Positions 1 to 12,800 of a stretch of DNA of 23,549 nucleotides are shown piece by piece (the first letter of the stretch is position 1; every line of letters starts with the position of its first letter). Made by a program: the position numbers and the translations under genes. Below the pieces are notes generated by a model, which saw only the letters and a list, made by a program, of their open reading frames with translations, had not been told where the DNA came from and did not search any database. This stretch comes from Chromera velia (taxonomy: Eukaryota; Sar; Chromeraceae): NCBI GenBank assembly GCA_018398765.1, contig JAHBMJ010002293.1, positions 40,814 to 64,362 on the forward strand. The letters run 5' to 3'.

Positions 1-103
1 CACGCTGCCGTGTGAATGCACAAGAGTGTGTCCTTTATCTTCAAACAAGATGTTCCTCTTCGACCATGGATCACTGTTTCTTGGGCTTGCACGACTATTG
101 CAG

Positions 104-328
104 CCGTGTCGTGTGACGAGGTCAACGACCCCCAACCCAACACTCTCAGTGCTGAGGTGATTCGATCTGACTCCGGCCAAGCAGGGACAACCACACAAAC
201 CGCCACCTTCACATACAGCTGCAACAACGGGTACCAGATCAGCGGGACTGCAAACCCTACTTTCACGTGTACAGGGACAGCATATGCAACCTCTCAGTGG
301 CAGGGTGGGACAGTCCCGACATGCACAG
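104..328 (+). other. Sushi exon 1
   Basis: This exon follows a TTGCAG acceptor and ends at ACAG|GTGAGT, phase 1 at both ends, with 75 codons. It has the four cysteines of a CCP/sushi module (in VSCDE, YSCNN, FTCTG and PTCTG) and the expected Trp between Cys3 and Cys4 (SQWQGG). It belongs to the QAG/QISG subtype of this array. Bases 1-103 are the preceding intron, so more sushi exons may lie upstream. Confidence 0.9.
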
Positions 329-3300
329 GTGAGTGAGGTCCGAATTCACGCAATTGCTGATCAGGTCGGCCGAATGCAGAAAGTGCATTGGGCTGTGCGA
401 GCACGTGGGAGAAAAGCAAGATCCCATGTACCAGTGACCTGCAAAAATCTTTGAGCGCCAGCACCGTGCACCTCTTGCTGCAAAAATAGATGAGAGAACA
501 AGTTTGTATGTGTGTGAATGCATTCCCGCAGCCGTATCGTGTGACGAAGTCAACGACCCCCAACCCAACACTCTCAGCGCGGAGGTCGTCCGGTCTGACT
601 CCGGCCAAGCAGGGACAACCACGCAGACCGCCACCTTCACATACAGCTGCAACAACGGGTACCAGATCAGCGGGTCTGCAAACCCAACATTCACGTGCAC
701 AGGGACAGCATACGCAACCTCTCAGTGGCAAGGCACCGTCCCGACGTGTGCAGGTGAGCACGACTACGTAGATACACCTCTCGTGCACTGCCAGTGGCAA
801 CATTTCGTTCTCGTTCAAGCAGCAGTCAGCAGGACAACAATGAAGCGGGGGAAGTGAAGCAAGCTTTGCCACAATCCGAAACGGTCTTTCGGAAAAGCCT
901 CGTTTACCGTGCTTTCCTCTTTCTCAACTGCTTTGGGTTATCTATGTATACTTCAATGTGTCATGTGTCAAGGAAACAAGAAGATCCAGCATCCTGTCTC
1001 TCTCATTTCTGCAGCTGTGTCGTGTGACGAGGTCAACGACCCGCAACCTAACACCCTCTCTACTGAGGTGGTGCGGTCTGACTCCGGTCAAGCAGGGACA
1101 ACCACGCAAACCGCCACCTTCACCTACAGCTGCAACAACGGGTACCAAATTAGCGGGACTGCAGACCCCACTTTCACGTGCACAGGAACCGGATACGGCA
1201 TATCTGCGTGGCAGGGTGGGACAGTTCCTACCTGCACTGGTCAGTTTGTCTTGCGTCTGCTCTCATGTTGGGCAGACGACGTTGATTGATCGTCCACTGT
1301 CTAGATTCAATCAAGAGATGAGAAGGATTCATTGACCGATCAGTGCAGTAATTTGTTTGTCGGTCGGACACAGCACAAGATACCCCATATTCAAATTTCA
1401 TCACTTGCACGAAGAGATGCTGGTTCACCCAAGTGTATTGCCATTTGGATTTCTCTTTCGACTGGGGCAGCATCAAGCATTCACTCATCTCATAGGTGCA
1501 AGGAATAGATTTTCGTGTGCACCGTCTCTGAAGATTCGCAGCATCTCTAATTTCTGCCCCGAGCTTCTCCTTTCCCTCTCTTCACGCTTGAAGCCGGCGA
1601 CCGGGACAAATGACTCACTGTCCCTCCACTTGTGTGTCTGCCATCAGTCAATGACTGCACATCTTCCTAATTCTGCCCGAAACTTTATGGCCACCTCTGC
1701 AGCCGTATCGTGTGACGAGGTCAACGACCCCCAACCCAACACCCTCAGCGCGGAGGTCGTCCGGTCTGACTCCGGTCAATCGGGGACAACCACACAAACC
1801 GCTACCTTCACCTACAGCTGCAACATTGGGTACGAATTGGTGGGATCTGGGACGCCTTCGTTCACGTGTACAGGGACAGCATATGCAACCTCTCGGTGGC
1901 AGGGCACCGTACCGACGTGTGCAGGCAAGTCCACGTGCATCCTTCCCAGGGTGCGCTTCAACTTCGTTCAGATAAGAAGAGGACGACTGTCTAGCTTTGC
2001 CATCGCGTGCGAGACATCCTAAGTATCAAAATGACCTCAACAAGCACCACACTGCCTTTTCTTCTTTTCAGTCAAACCTGTTCCCTTGAAAACGAGTATG
2101 TGCATGCGTAGACACTGTTTGTTTCATTCTGTCCATTTTGTATCGCCGAGTCGAGCCCCTCAGTCACTTAGTTCATTTCTTCCCTCTCCAGCCCTTCTGA
2201 TTCCTTTTTCAGCATATGAGCAAACCTCTCCACCCTGTAATCCATCTGCTGTTGGGTCACTGCAGCTGTTTCGTGTGACGAGGTCAACGATCCACAGCCC
2301 AACACTCTCTCTACTGAGGTGGTGCGGTCTGACTCCAGCCAAGCAGGGACAACCACACAGACCGCCACCTTCACATACAGCTGCAACAATGGGTACCAGA
2401 TCAGCGGGACTGCAAACCCTACTTTCACGTGCACAGGGACAGCATATGCAACCTCTGAGTGGCAAGGCACAGTACCGACGTGTGCAGGTGAGAGTGTTTA
2501 CAGCTTGCCCTCTACACGGCTCGGTACTTGATCGCGAGGATTGCTTCCTTGCAGAAGGCTGCATTATTCGTCTGATTAGTCTCGCTGTCTCTTTTGAATC
2601 ACCCGACTGTGAAGTGAGGTGGCTGCCATCCCATCTGTTTCCCTGATTAATTCTTTGAACTTCGAGGTCCTTCTTAGCTTTTCCAGGGTAACGTGAAGAG
2701 TCTTTTGGATTCAAGATCACTACTGCCTGCTCTATTTCGTCCGCCAGAGAGGTGAATCAAACGCACAACGGAGTTCATGGTTCCTCACGGCATGACTGCA
2801 GCCGTATCGTGTGACGAGGTCAACGACCCCCAACCCAACACGCTCAGCGCGGAGGTCGTCAGGTCCGACTCCGGTCAATCGGGAACAACCACGCAGACCG
2901 CTACCTTCACCTACAGCTGCAACAATGGGTACGAATTGGTGGGATCTGGGACGCCTTCGTTCACATGTACAGGAACCTCCTACGCCTCGTCCGCGTGGCA
3001 GGGAGGCACTGTGCCGACGTGTGCAGGTGAGTGTTTGCTTGATGGAGCGGCACGGGCGTCGGAGCGATTTGAGACAGGGCCAGTTTGTCACTGTGTGTCA
3101 GTAAATCAACGGACTTTCTCGTGTATCTGAACGTTTTTACGTCCAATCTGTTTTCACCACCCAGGAGAATGATTCTTTTCGCTTACACTTTGGACTTTCC
3201 ATACAACGACCTTATTTTTGCTTGACCTCCATGTTTGTGCCAACTTGGTGCTCACATACGCTCTTCCGCGTCGTCTCAACGCAAAGCAGCGAGGTTCATG

Positions 3301-6300
3301 GTGAAACTCTCTCTGTGGCAAAGTACCGCAAATGCTGTATTTTGAATGCTGAACGAACGTTGCAGCCGTGGCCTGCGACGAGGTGAATGACCCTCAGCCG
3401 AATACTTTGACCGCTGAGGTCGTTCGGTCTGACTCTGGCCAATCGGGAACAACGACACAGACCGCCACCTTCACATACAGCTGCAACAGCGGGTATCAGC
3501 TTGTTGGTTCTGGGACTCCGACTTTTACCTGCACGGGAACGGCATATGCAACCTCGGAGTGGCAGGGCGGGACAGTCCCGACATGCACAGGTGAGCAAAG
3601 CGAAAGAATTCTACAGTTTCGAGTCAATGGCACATCCTAATCTGATTTGCTGCTTGCTCTAAATGAAAATGATGCGACCCAAGCACAGCACAATTTTTTC
3701 ATTCCTTTCCTGCAGCTGCCATGTGCGATGAAGTAAACAACCCCCAGCCAAACACCCCTGGCGCGCATTCCGTGCGATCTGATTCTGGTGGACAGGCGGG
3801 GACCACGGGGGGCAGCGCGTTGTTCAACTACACGTGCAACACCGGGTATGTCTTCAACGTCAGCTCTTCGATTGCGTTCAGCTGCACAGGAGACGCACTC
3901 GGAACCTCATCGTGGAAGGGGACGGCTCCAGACTGCTTCAGTCAGTCAGAGGGCGGAGGAAGTCTGCGTTTTTGCCCGCACCTTCTTCATATGTCTCTCC
4001 TTTCTTCTGCGTCTGGTCAATGTCTCTCACTTTCCCCCCAACTACATGTTCAAGGTGTCCCGGCATCACCCACCTGACCCTCTGCAGGGCTTCGCATCCT
4101 CTCATTCAATCATTCAAGTGAGTTTCCTCTTTCGATCTCGGAGACTCCACCATGCATGCATGCCTGCACCTCCTCTCCTCTTCCGGTGCTGTCTATCTCC
4201 CTCTGTGCAGACTTTGACGAGTGCACCAACCAGACGCACAACTGTGTGCCGAACTACGCGACCTGCACAGACACGGACGGCTCCTTCGAGTGCGCGTGCA
4301 ACGACGGCTACCAGGGGAACGGGGTGGACGTGTGCGGATGTGAGTCGATCAGCCCCCTCTCCCCTCTAAACCTGTGTTGGATGCCTACCTGAGTGCGTTT
4401 GTCTGTATTTCTGCCTGCATATCTGCTTGCGTCCCTGTGTTTCTGCTAGAAAAAGGACGTTGGAGCGCGACGAAGGGTTTTCAAAAACAGCACGTGGAAA
4501 ACGTGACCGGAAATTAGTTGAAATGCTTTCAGATTGCCAACGACCGGATCCCTCCATTTGAGAGGCTCAGACTGATCAAAGTCTCATATATTTCTTCATT
4601 AAGTGCTCGAAAAATAAGTTTTTAAGGCGGCCTGAAGCAACATTTGTGTTCCTTTTTGTGGCGGCACTTGCATATCGCAAAGAAAACAGCGAGACATACT
4701 CTCTTGTATGCTTGGTGTATCACAAAGCTTCAAGAGTAACCTGAATCTTTGTTCCTCTATACTTTTTGTTTCTCTGCAGTCACCGCTGGGCCTGTGGTAA
4801 GTTTTCCTTCGTCACAATAAGTGAAACAGCAAAGCACATGTGAGCACGATAAACTGCAAACGGAGGACAAACGCCTGCGAGCGAGACGTACGACTTTTCT
4901 TCTGTTCAGTTCTTTCCTCTTCGTCCCCGATTCCGTCCGCTGATTTCTTTCTGCTGGTCCTTTCTTTCCATTTTCCTCTCTCGATTTCTTTGTTCTTCAC
5001 TTCGAGTGTGCATCTTGCTGTATTCACTAGGTTCCAAACTCTCTTTCCACACTCATTGCCATCGTCTTCCTACCCTGACAGGTAAAAGACATTTGTGAGT
5101 CGGACGGGAGCACTCCAGCTGCAGAAGTGACGAGCAACTACGACACCGAGATGGCAGCTATCCAGCAGTGGCAGACGGACAACTCGGGCGTGTCTGGGAG
5201 TGCCGAATTGGTCTGTATGTTTCTGCTGTCTCTTGTCTTGCATGAAGAGAACAGAACAGCAAAGGCAATCGGCCACAGTGCGCGTGTTTTTGTTGAAGTA
5301 AGGAATATGAAAGTTGGTCTGCGTGCGTGTACAGATAGGGGGAGCGAGAGAGGCACGGAAGTGATTCAAGCCACTCCTCCACCACTCTCTCTCGCTTCCT
5401 CACCTACTCCAGTCTCTGCCCTTCCCGGTACCAGCAACCTGCCTCCGTTCTCCCACTTCGCACTTCTGGGTATTGATATGAATTTCAGTTCTCCCACCAT
5501 CTTCACCAAATAAAAGCAAAAACTAATCTTCCATGCAGGCGGCTGATTCCCTCTCAATATTGGACACCAAACTCCAAGAATGTCTCGCCGTGGCGTCCCC
5601 TGAGGAAAAGCAGCATATCGCGAAGGATTCTGCATCGTCTGCTGTGGAGACCATATCCAACCTCCTGGTCGGTCAAGCAAACAGACAGACAGGCAGACAG
5701 GCAGACAGGCTTAGTCAGGCAGACAGATAAATCGCAAGTCATGCATGCGAATAGTCAATTAGCGAAACAGTCGTAGTCATGCTTCAACTTGCTTTTTCTC
5801 TCTTTCTTGCTTGTTTTTTTCCTTCCCATCTCTCCGCAGTTCCGTCTTTCTGTGTTGAAGAGAGCTGAAGGGCGTCTCTATCTGATGACAGGGCACCTCT
5901 CGTGTGAAGGATGCAATCGACATGATCCAAAAGTGCTTCTTGACTGTCCTCCAATATTGATGTGTAGAAATGTTTGCGTTTTGCACCCTATAACAAACCA
6001 TCTGCACGCCTGTATATGCACTCACTCCTGTGTCTGGATGCAGACCGCAATGGACTCCGAGGCCCTTGCGGCCACAGGAGGAGCCGGCGGAGGCGCCAGC
6101 TCGGGGGGCGACACTTCCGGTGGGAGCGATTCAAGCGGCGGCACCACACTCGGAGGAAGTGTGGTCGTCACGGCCCCCGCTGCCGAGAAACCCTCGCAAG
6201 AAGACAGAGAGGTCGCCACTGCAGCCGCTGTGAAGATTCTGCAAGCTGTTGACAACATCGGTGGGTGGGTCTCTCTATGGCTTTCTTTCTTTCTTTCTTG

Positions 6301-9300
6301 CTGTGGACGTCAGAGGCCCCCTTTGGGGTTGAGTCTGTCACCACAGCGTGCGTGCGTATGTGCAGTCTCGTCCCGCACACGCATCTTCGTGTATGCATAT
6401 GTGTACGAAGTCTGAATTTAAAGCCACGCGTCGGGGAGTAAATTGGAGATGGAGAAGAGGAAGGAATGATCTGTCTCTGGCCGCTTTTCAATCAACTGAA
6501 TGCACAATTTGTGCATGAGGCTGAATCAGATGCTCACTCACTCGATCGATGTCCCCAATCTGGGTCCTGCCTGCTTCAGTCTCGTCCATTCTCACAGCTG
6601 AAAGACGGCCCTCTGATTTTTTTCTCTGCAGCTGACAACTTGGCAGAGGCAGTTCCGATCGGAGAGGTGACGATTATCAAAACAGAGACGCTTTCCATCG
6701 CGGTCCAAAGTTCTCCCCCCGATGCGAGGGTCGTTGTCGCAAAATCAGAGACGGCCTCGATTGAGTTGGAACTGGCGGATACAAACATTATCGGTTGGTC
6801 GCTTGATTTGTTGATCAGTATAAAGAAACGTGTTGGGACACAGAGAGGCAGCGAGAGAAAGAGAAAGAGGGAAAGCGAGCGTTGCAGAAGACTCCGGGGA
6901 ACAAGGCATTGTCAGGTGAAAAACCATCACGCCGCTCAGAATATCTGAAGACCAGTGCGCTTGTACAAGTGCCTTGGAGTGTTTGAAGAAAGCAGGAAGA
7001 CCATCAAAAAGAGCGGACTACATATTTATCTCGCCATCGCCTACTTGCTGAGAGGGACCTCGTATGGAAAAAATGCCGATAATCAGATTCTTTTTTTTTA
7101 TTATTTTGTGTCCCTCCCTGCAGCTTCCATTCCCCAAACCGGCTCTTATGAAGACATCACCAGGACGATTAGACAGTCGATGCCGAGCACAGCAAGATCT
7201 GACAATAGCGACAAAGCTCGATCCCTCACTCTGATGGAGTCTGTGAGTAATCCCGCTCCTTTCGCGGGCGCCCGCACGAGAGAGAACGGTTTTGTGACCA
7301 ACGGTCTCTCTCCTTTTGTCAGAATGGCGGCGCGACAGGGGGGCGAGGTGATTGGAGGAAGCCGGACTCCGATGCTCTCTTCGGGTGGTAGTTCAAGCAG
7401 GGCTGCAGGAGGGCGGTCGAGTCGCCGTCTAGACTCTTCTTCTTCTTCTTCTTTTTCTTCTCCGCTAGATGGAGTGGAGAAGGGAGAGGAAATAAGCCAG
7501 CGTGGTCTTGCCGAAGTGACCAGCATAGGCAAAAATGTCGCGCGTGTGGAGTTGTCATCGCCCGAACAGCAGAACCTTCTCACCCAGAGAGATTTGATCG
7601 AGGCGGAGTGGAGTGCGTACAGGCTTGGAAGGACTGGAGGGACATGGAAGGTGGGGTGTGCTCAGCTGGACGTGCAGAACGAGGAATGGACACACGACGG
7701 TCGGTCCCCTCACTACGCAGTCGCTCACGCACTGTATTTGCTTTCAGACAAGAGTTTGCTGGCCAACAGCCTGAAATGAGTGTCTTCGCATCTGTCTTCT
7801 TACAACTGATAGCATGTATACGTGAGGGAGCGAAGAGTGTGTTGCCCTCTTGTTATACAGTCTGCTGATCACCCTGTCGTCCGTCCGCCCGTCGTTATCC
7901 ACATGCAGTCCTCTCGGCCCAAAGACAAACAACATGATCATCTGGGTTTTGTACGAGTTATTGTTTGTGACATAAAGAAGATGCTGTTGCGCTACACTGA
8001 ACAAATTTCGCAGGCTGCATAATCACTGGGGCTGAAAAAGGAGACATCACTGACGAGCAGATCGTGTGCGAGTGCGAGATCAGGGCGATGGAGGCCATTT
8101 TCTCAATCAGTCAGAGAGTCAGTCAGTCAGTCAGTCAATCAGTCGATCGGATCCTCAGGTTCACTGATGTGTTGTTTGACGGGACGGTCCCTCCCGTGAT
8201 GCGTTCAAGAGAAATAAAAGCATTGAGTGTTGTCAGCCGTCATCAATTCTTGGGCTGTGCAAAACCCCTGACCGTCAAGAAACAATTCTCTCCCGCACGA
8301 AGTCTATATACATACACATATTAATATATCTATATATACGTACACGTGTGTGTGTGTGTGCCTTCAGTATGTTGAGCCCCCTGCGGCCCTTCCGACTGCC
8401 GGCACTGCACAGCAAAACGTGCTGGAAGACCTGCCGGACGTGGGTTTCCTCTTCCTTTTGCAGACGGTCAGTCAGTCGGCATTGTGTACTACTCAGCATC
8501 AATAAGGAGTCGAATGGCAAATCAACCGGAATAAATTCTTCTTTTGTCTCAGCAAGACTACGCTTGCACCGACTGATCGATTTGCTGAATGGGTGAGTTT
8601 CTTTTCATGGCGTGTGACAAACGTATTCCACCAACAAGCGGGAAGACCCTGGAATGGAAACTGCGAGGCCACACCACAAGGAGGGACTTGTCGAGAAAGG
8701 CGGTGCTCTGGCTGGATAGCCATTGTCGGAATCAAAGAGTAAGCATGGATGCAAACCTTCGTGAAACGTCAATGCTTCGTACCCGCATGCCTGCAGGTTG
8801 CTCTCTCTTCTGTGTGCATATTTGGGGCGCTCACGGTTCTCATTCACACGTCAGTTGAGCTTTTCCTTGTGCAAACACTCTCCATCTCTTTTGCCTAGAC
8901 ACAAGTCTGGCGTTTTTCGTCCCTTTGAGGAAGAATTCGACTTCTTCAACCGAAATCAGCAGTAACTCAAATTCTCTGCCAGTGTCTCAAACGATGACCG
9001 GTGTGAACACTTGGCCTCTTTCTGCTCAGCTCACCGTTTGGGTAATACATCAAGCATTTTGCAGCTTGTCTCGGTCTTTGTACACTGACTTTCGGCAAAT
9101 AACAATGAATGAAATTGCAGAGCGTACAAGGCCGAGAGAAAGCTGCTCCCCCTTCTGCCGGAGGTCTCTCCCAGCTTGTCCATCTGTGATTGGAGGCGCC
9201 GACAAACGAAGCAACCAGGGCGTCCAAAGGTGTCTGCACTGAAGGACCTCCAGTCGAATAGGAGAAGGTCAACTGAGGCCGTCTCCGGGGGCACTGAAGA

Positions 9301-9681
9301 CCTGCGAAGGGCAGGAAAATACCACAGCAGTCAAAAGTCGTCTGGTGGGAAGGGGAAGGGGACCGGCAGAGGGCGAGGGAAGGGCGTCGATGGCAAAAAG
9401 GAGGAGACGGGGTCCTCTCAAGCCCTCCAGGAAATCACTGCGAGGGCAAAAGCCCTGTTCGCAAGTCAAGAGCACGTACACAGGATCCGAAAGTATGTGA
9501 GTGCACGAATGGATGGGAGGAGTCAGTGAAGAAGTGAATCAGTCGCATTGCGATGCGCACGAGAATTGTCAATGCCTCTTCGTAGTCTGAAGCCAGAAAA
9601 CGGTGCTGCTTGCACGCATGCCTGTATGTGAGCGCTCTTGCGTATGTGTGTGTGTGTGTGTGTGTGTTTGTTGGTGTGTGT

Positions 9682-9722
<41 letters not shown>

Positions 9723-9758
9723 TGTGTGTGTGTGTGTGTGTGTGTGTTTGTTGGTGTG

Positions 9759-9818
<60 letters not shown>

Positions 9819-12800
9819 CAGGTGTGCATGGCATGTTTCCTTTCCAATTCCATGCAGAAGGCCTTTATGTGGAGTGTGTGTTTCTCCTCTGCGATGCATG
9901 TAGATTCTTCAATCCAAGACGCATTGTTGCCTTCCACATGTCCCGCGGTGTTTCCTTCGATCAGACAGGCAGCATCCTGTCCAGACCGGCACAAAAGAGG
10001 AGTGCGTCAAGTTCCTGCTCATGCCGCTGTACCTGTCTCAGATTTGCCTTCATGAGACAGATGTCACTAGGGACCTGTGATGCACCTGTCATTCGAAGAG
10101 CCCTGAAGGTGCGACAGGCACAGTTTATGGAGGCACAGAGAGGGTACGCGACGAATCAGGAAGAGCGACAGAAGGCATTGTGGAAAGAGATGGAAGTAGA
10201 GATGGCAGGGCGGCAGTATGAGATGGGATTTGTCTTCAGTACTGCGGAGATCAAGGCACGAGTCTTGCGGGCAATGAAGGAAAGCCGCAAAGGAAAGCAG
10301 AAGAGCCAAAAGGGACCTTCAAAAAAGGAAGAAACGGATTCCGATTCTGATTCTTCGAGCAATTTTGATTCGGACAGCAGCGGGGACAGCAGTAGTAGAA
10401 ACAGCTCAGGCAGCTCCAAAGAAAGGAAGGGAGAGGGACACAAGGGCCCTGGAGAGACAGTATCGGAGTCTGAGGAGCTGTACCACGACCTCTCTGCTCT
10501 GATGGACGAACTTCATGCCCTTGAAGAAGACGAGAAAAAAAGCAGAGAGGGACAGTTGAAAGAGAAAATGAAGAATTTGAAAGACAAAGCTGCTTTGATT
10601 CTCGGACGCGAAAAAGGGACAGCAAACCAGTCCACGCTTCCTCCTCCTGGGGAGTCTGGTGGCCGTGGAGCGCGCGGTGAGGTCGTACTCCTGTTCCCGT
10701 CACAAAGTGAGGACGACAGAAGAGAGGTGGAAGAGGAATTGTCCAAAAGACGAGGCAGTGTCACAGACAACACTGTTCGTCTTGTGGAAGACGGAGGGGT
10801 CAACCTCTCTGCCTCCGGTTCTTTCGGTCAGTTGACTCCCTTCAGGTCTGCAGCGGCGGCTCCCGAGAAAGAAAAAGAGAAGAGGACGGAGTGCGAAAGT
10901 GAAAGCATCGAGAGTGCAAAGAGCCAAGAGGATGGTGAGAGCGTTCAGAGCATCGAGAGCGCGAAAAGTCAAAAGAGTGAGAGTGAAGAGAGTCAAAGTG
11001 GGGAGAGTTCGGAAGACGAAAGTGAAAGTTCAAATAGCGTGGACGGAAGGCACGCAGGAGATGAAAAGACTGAGAAGCAGAAGGAAGAGTCGATTGCCAG
11101 CATTAGCAGTGTGAAGAGCGAGGACCTAGGAGACGAAGACGAGGAGATCGAGAGCATCAGTTCAGGGTCCATCGTGGAAGAGCACCCAACAAATGTTGCA
11201 AGAGTATTTTCATCCGAAGGAGAGAGAGATGGAGAAAGCAGATCTCCTCCCCTGGCTGTCCAACGAGAGGCCTCGGATGGGTCCTCTCTCTCCATCGATC
11301 CTTCAAGCATCTCTTCTGCTTCAGAGCAGCAAAGCATTGCAGAGTCAAAGGATCCCACGGAGGAGGGAACACACGCACAAACCCAATCGGCAGACATGCA
11401 ATCATCTCCCAGTGAAGGGAAGGAAAGAGAGAGCAAAAAGCAGCCACGACGTCTCAAGAGCACTGCAGCAGAAGTCTTCCGTCGTCTTTCTGCATGCGGT
11501 CTGGGTGCTCCCGCAAAGAGATGGAGAGCCCCCATGTCCATCGTCGCTCCCGCAGACGCCTCGAGGGACGGCACATTGCCGCTCAGGTGCGTCGGAATTT
11601 TTGGTGGATAAAAGCGCAGGCGGGGCAGACACACCTCGGTTGGACTTTTGTTTCGACTTTTCGGTGATCTGTCTTCTCTCCGCGATGTTTCTCTTATTTT
11701 CTCAGTATTCTGGTGATCATTTTCTTCTTCCGCTCTTCATCTGTATGTTTCTTCCGTCATTCGTATCTGCTTCACACTTTTTTGTGTCTTCAGCGCGACC
11801 CTGAATTGATCTCTATTCTCTTGCTTATGTCTCGGTTCGACCACTGCACGGTGCTTGTGTGGGTGAGCTTGCTTTCTGAATCATTTAATCTATGCGTGTC
11901 TGCTTCTCTACAACCATGCAGGACACGTTTTTGCCTCTTCAGCTTTCCTTTCATTTGCTGGTCAGTCTTCAACTGCTTCCAACCCATTTGAGTTCATGTT
12001 GATGTGCAATTTTCCTCTCCCATTGCACACTTTCTTGCCTCGCCCGCACTCGACGTCTGCTCTAAGCTTCCCTTGCTTGCTACACAAAAAGTGTATGAAG
12101 TCCCAGCGATGTATGGATTCATTGTTTTGGGAGCCTCAATGCACGCCCGTGCGCTTCCCGAGTACGTTGACGAGCGGGTGATGTGTTCAGAATATCCAAA
12201 GGAATTTCCATCAACTTTGCGTGCAGGATGAACATCAAGAGGAACATCATTGCCGTCCGGGTCTCCAGGGCCAAACTGGTTGCGGAGATCTCGAACCTCT
12301 CCATTCTGACCGAGGCACTTGTGTTCACTTGCAAAATGCTTCTCACCCTCAACGGAGCATTCTTTCTCTGTCTGACGACTGTCATCACAGGAGAAACAGA
12401 TGACAGACACACCAACAGAAGACCAGTCACAATGGACAATGCCCCCGAGGGTTTCGGCCTCGAGGGGTACGGAGACATGGAGGCTTTCCTCAATGCCTCT
12501 GCCCTCAAAGCACTCATCTCCTACCTCTCCGTTGAGCTTCTCTTTGCCCTACTGGCGTCTCCCACGTTGAATGCCATATGGAGTGCCGAGAATTCGTACG
12601 GCCTCATTGACCCTGAGGTCCTCATTTGGAAGTCTCAGCAAAGCGCCGACGGAAATATCAAAGGGGAAAACGAGGGACAAAGAGAAAAGAAGGAAATTCA
12701 AGCGTCCCAAAAGAACACGGAAGACGCCGAAAAGACAGAGGACCATAAGGAGGAGGAGGGACAGCTGGTTGATCTCGGTGCGTGGGGTCTACACTACTTC

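Noticed and set aside
263-872. Long minus-strand frames opposite sushi exons 1 and 2, recurring opposite later exons
   Set aside because: They mirror the conserved sushi exons, lack splice logic and domain signatures, and recur only because the exons repeat.
104-3940. Regularly spaced near-identical repeats, considered as a CRISPR or satellite array
   Set aside because: Units are 222-225 bases, translate to four-Cys sushi modules and carry splice sites at both ends, so they are exons.
5840-6043. Possible extra exon after CTCCGCAG (FRLSVLKRAEGRLYL)
   Set aside because: Phase fits and the frame is open to the next exon, but no good donor follows and the later part reads like intron. Kept only as a possibility.
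9435-9994. His/Thr-rich and Val/Cys-rich long open frames
   Set aside because: They are translations of the TG/GA microsatellite.
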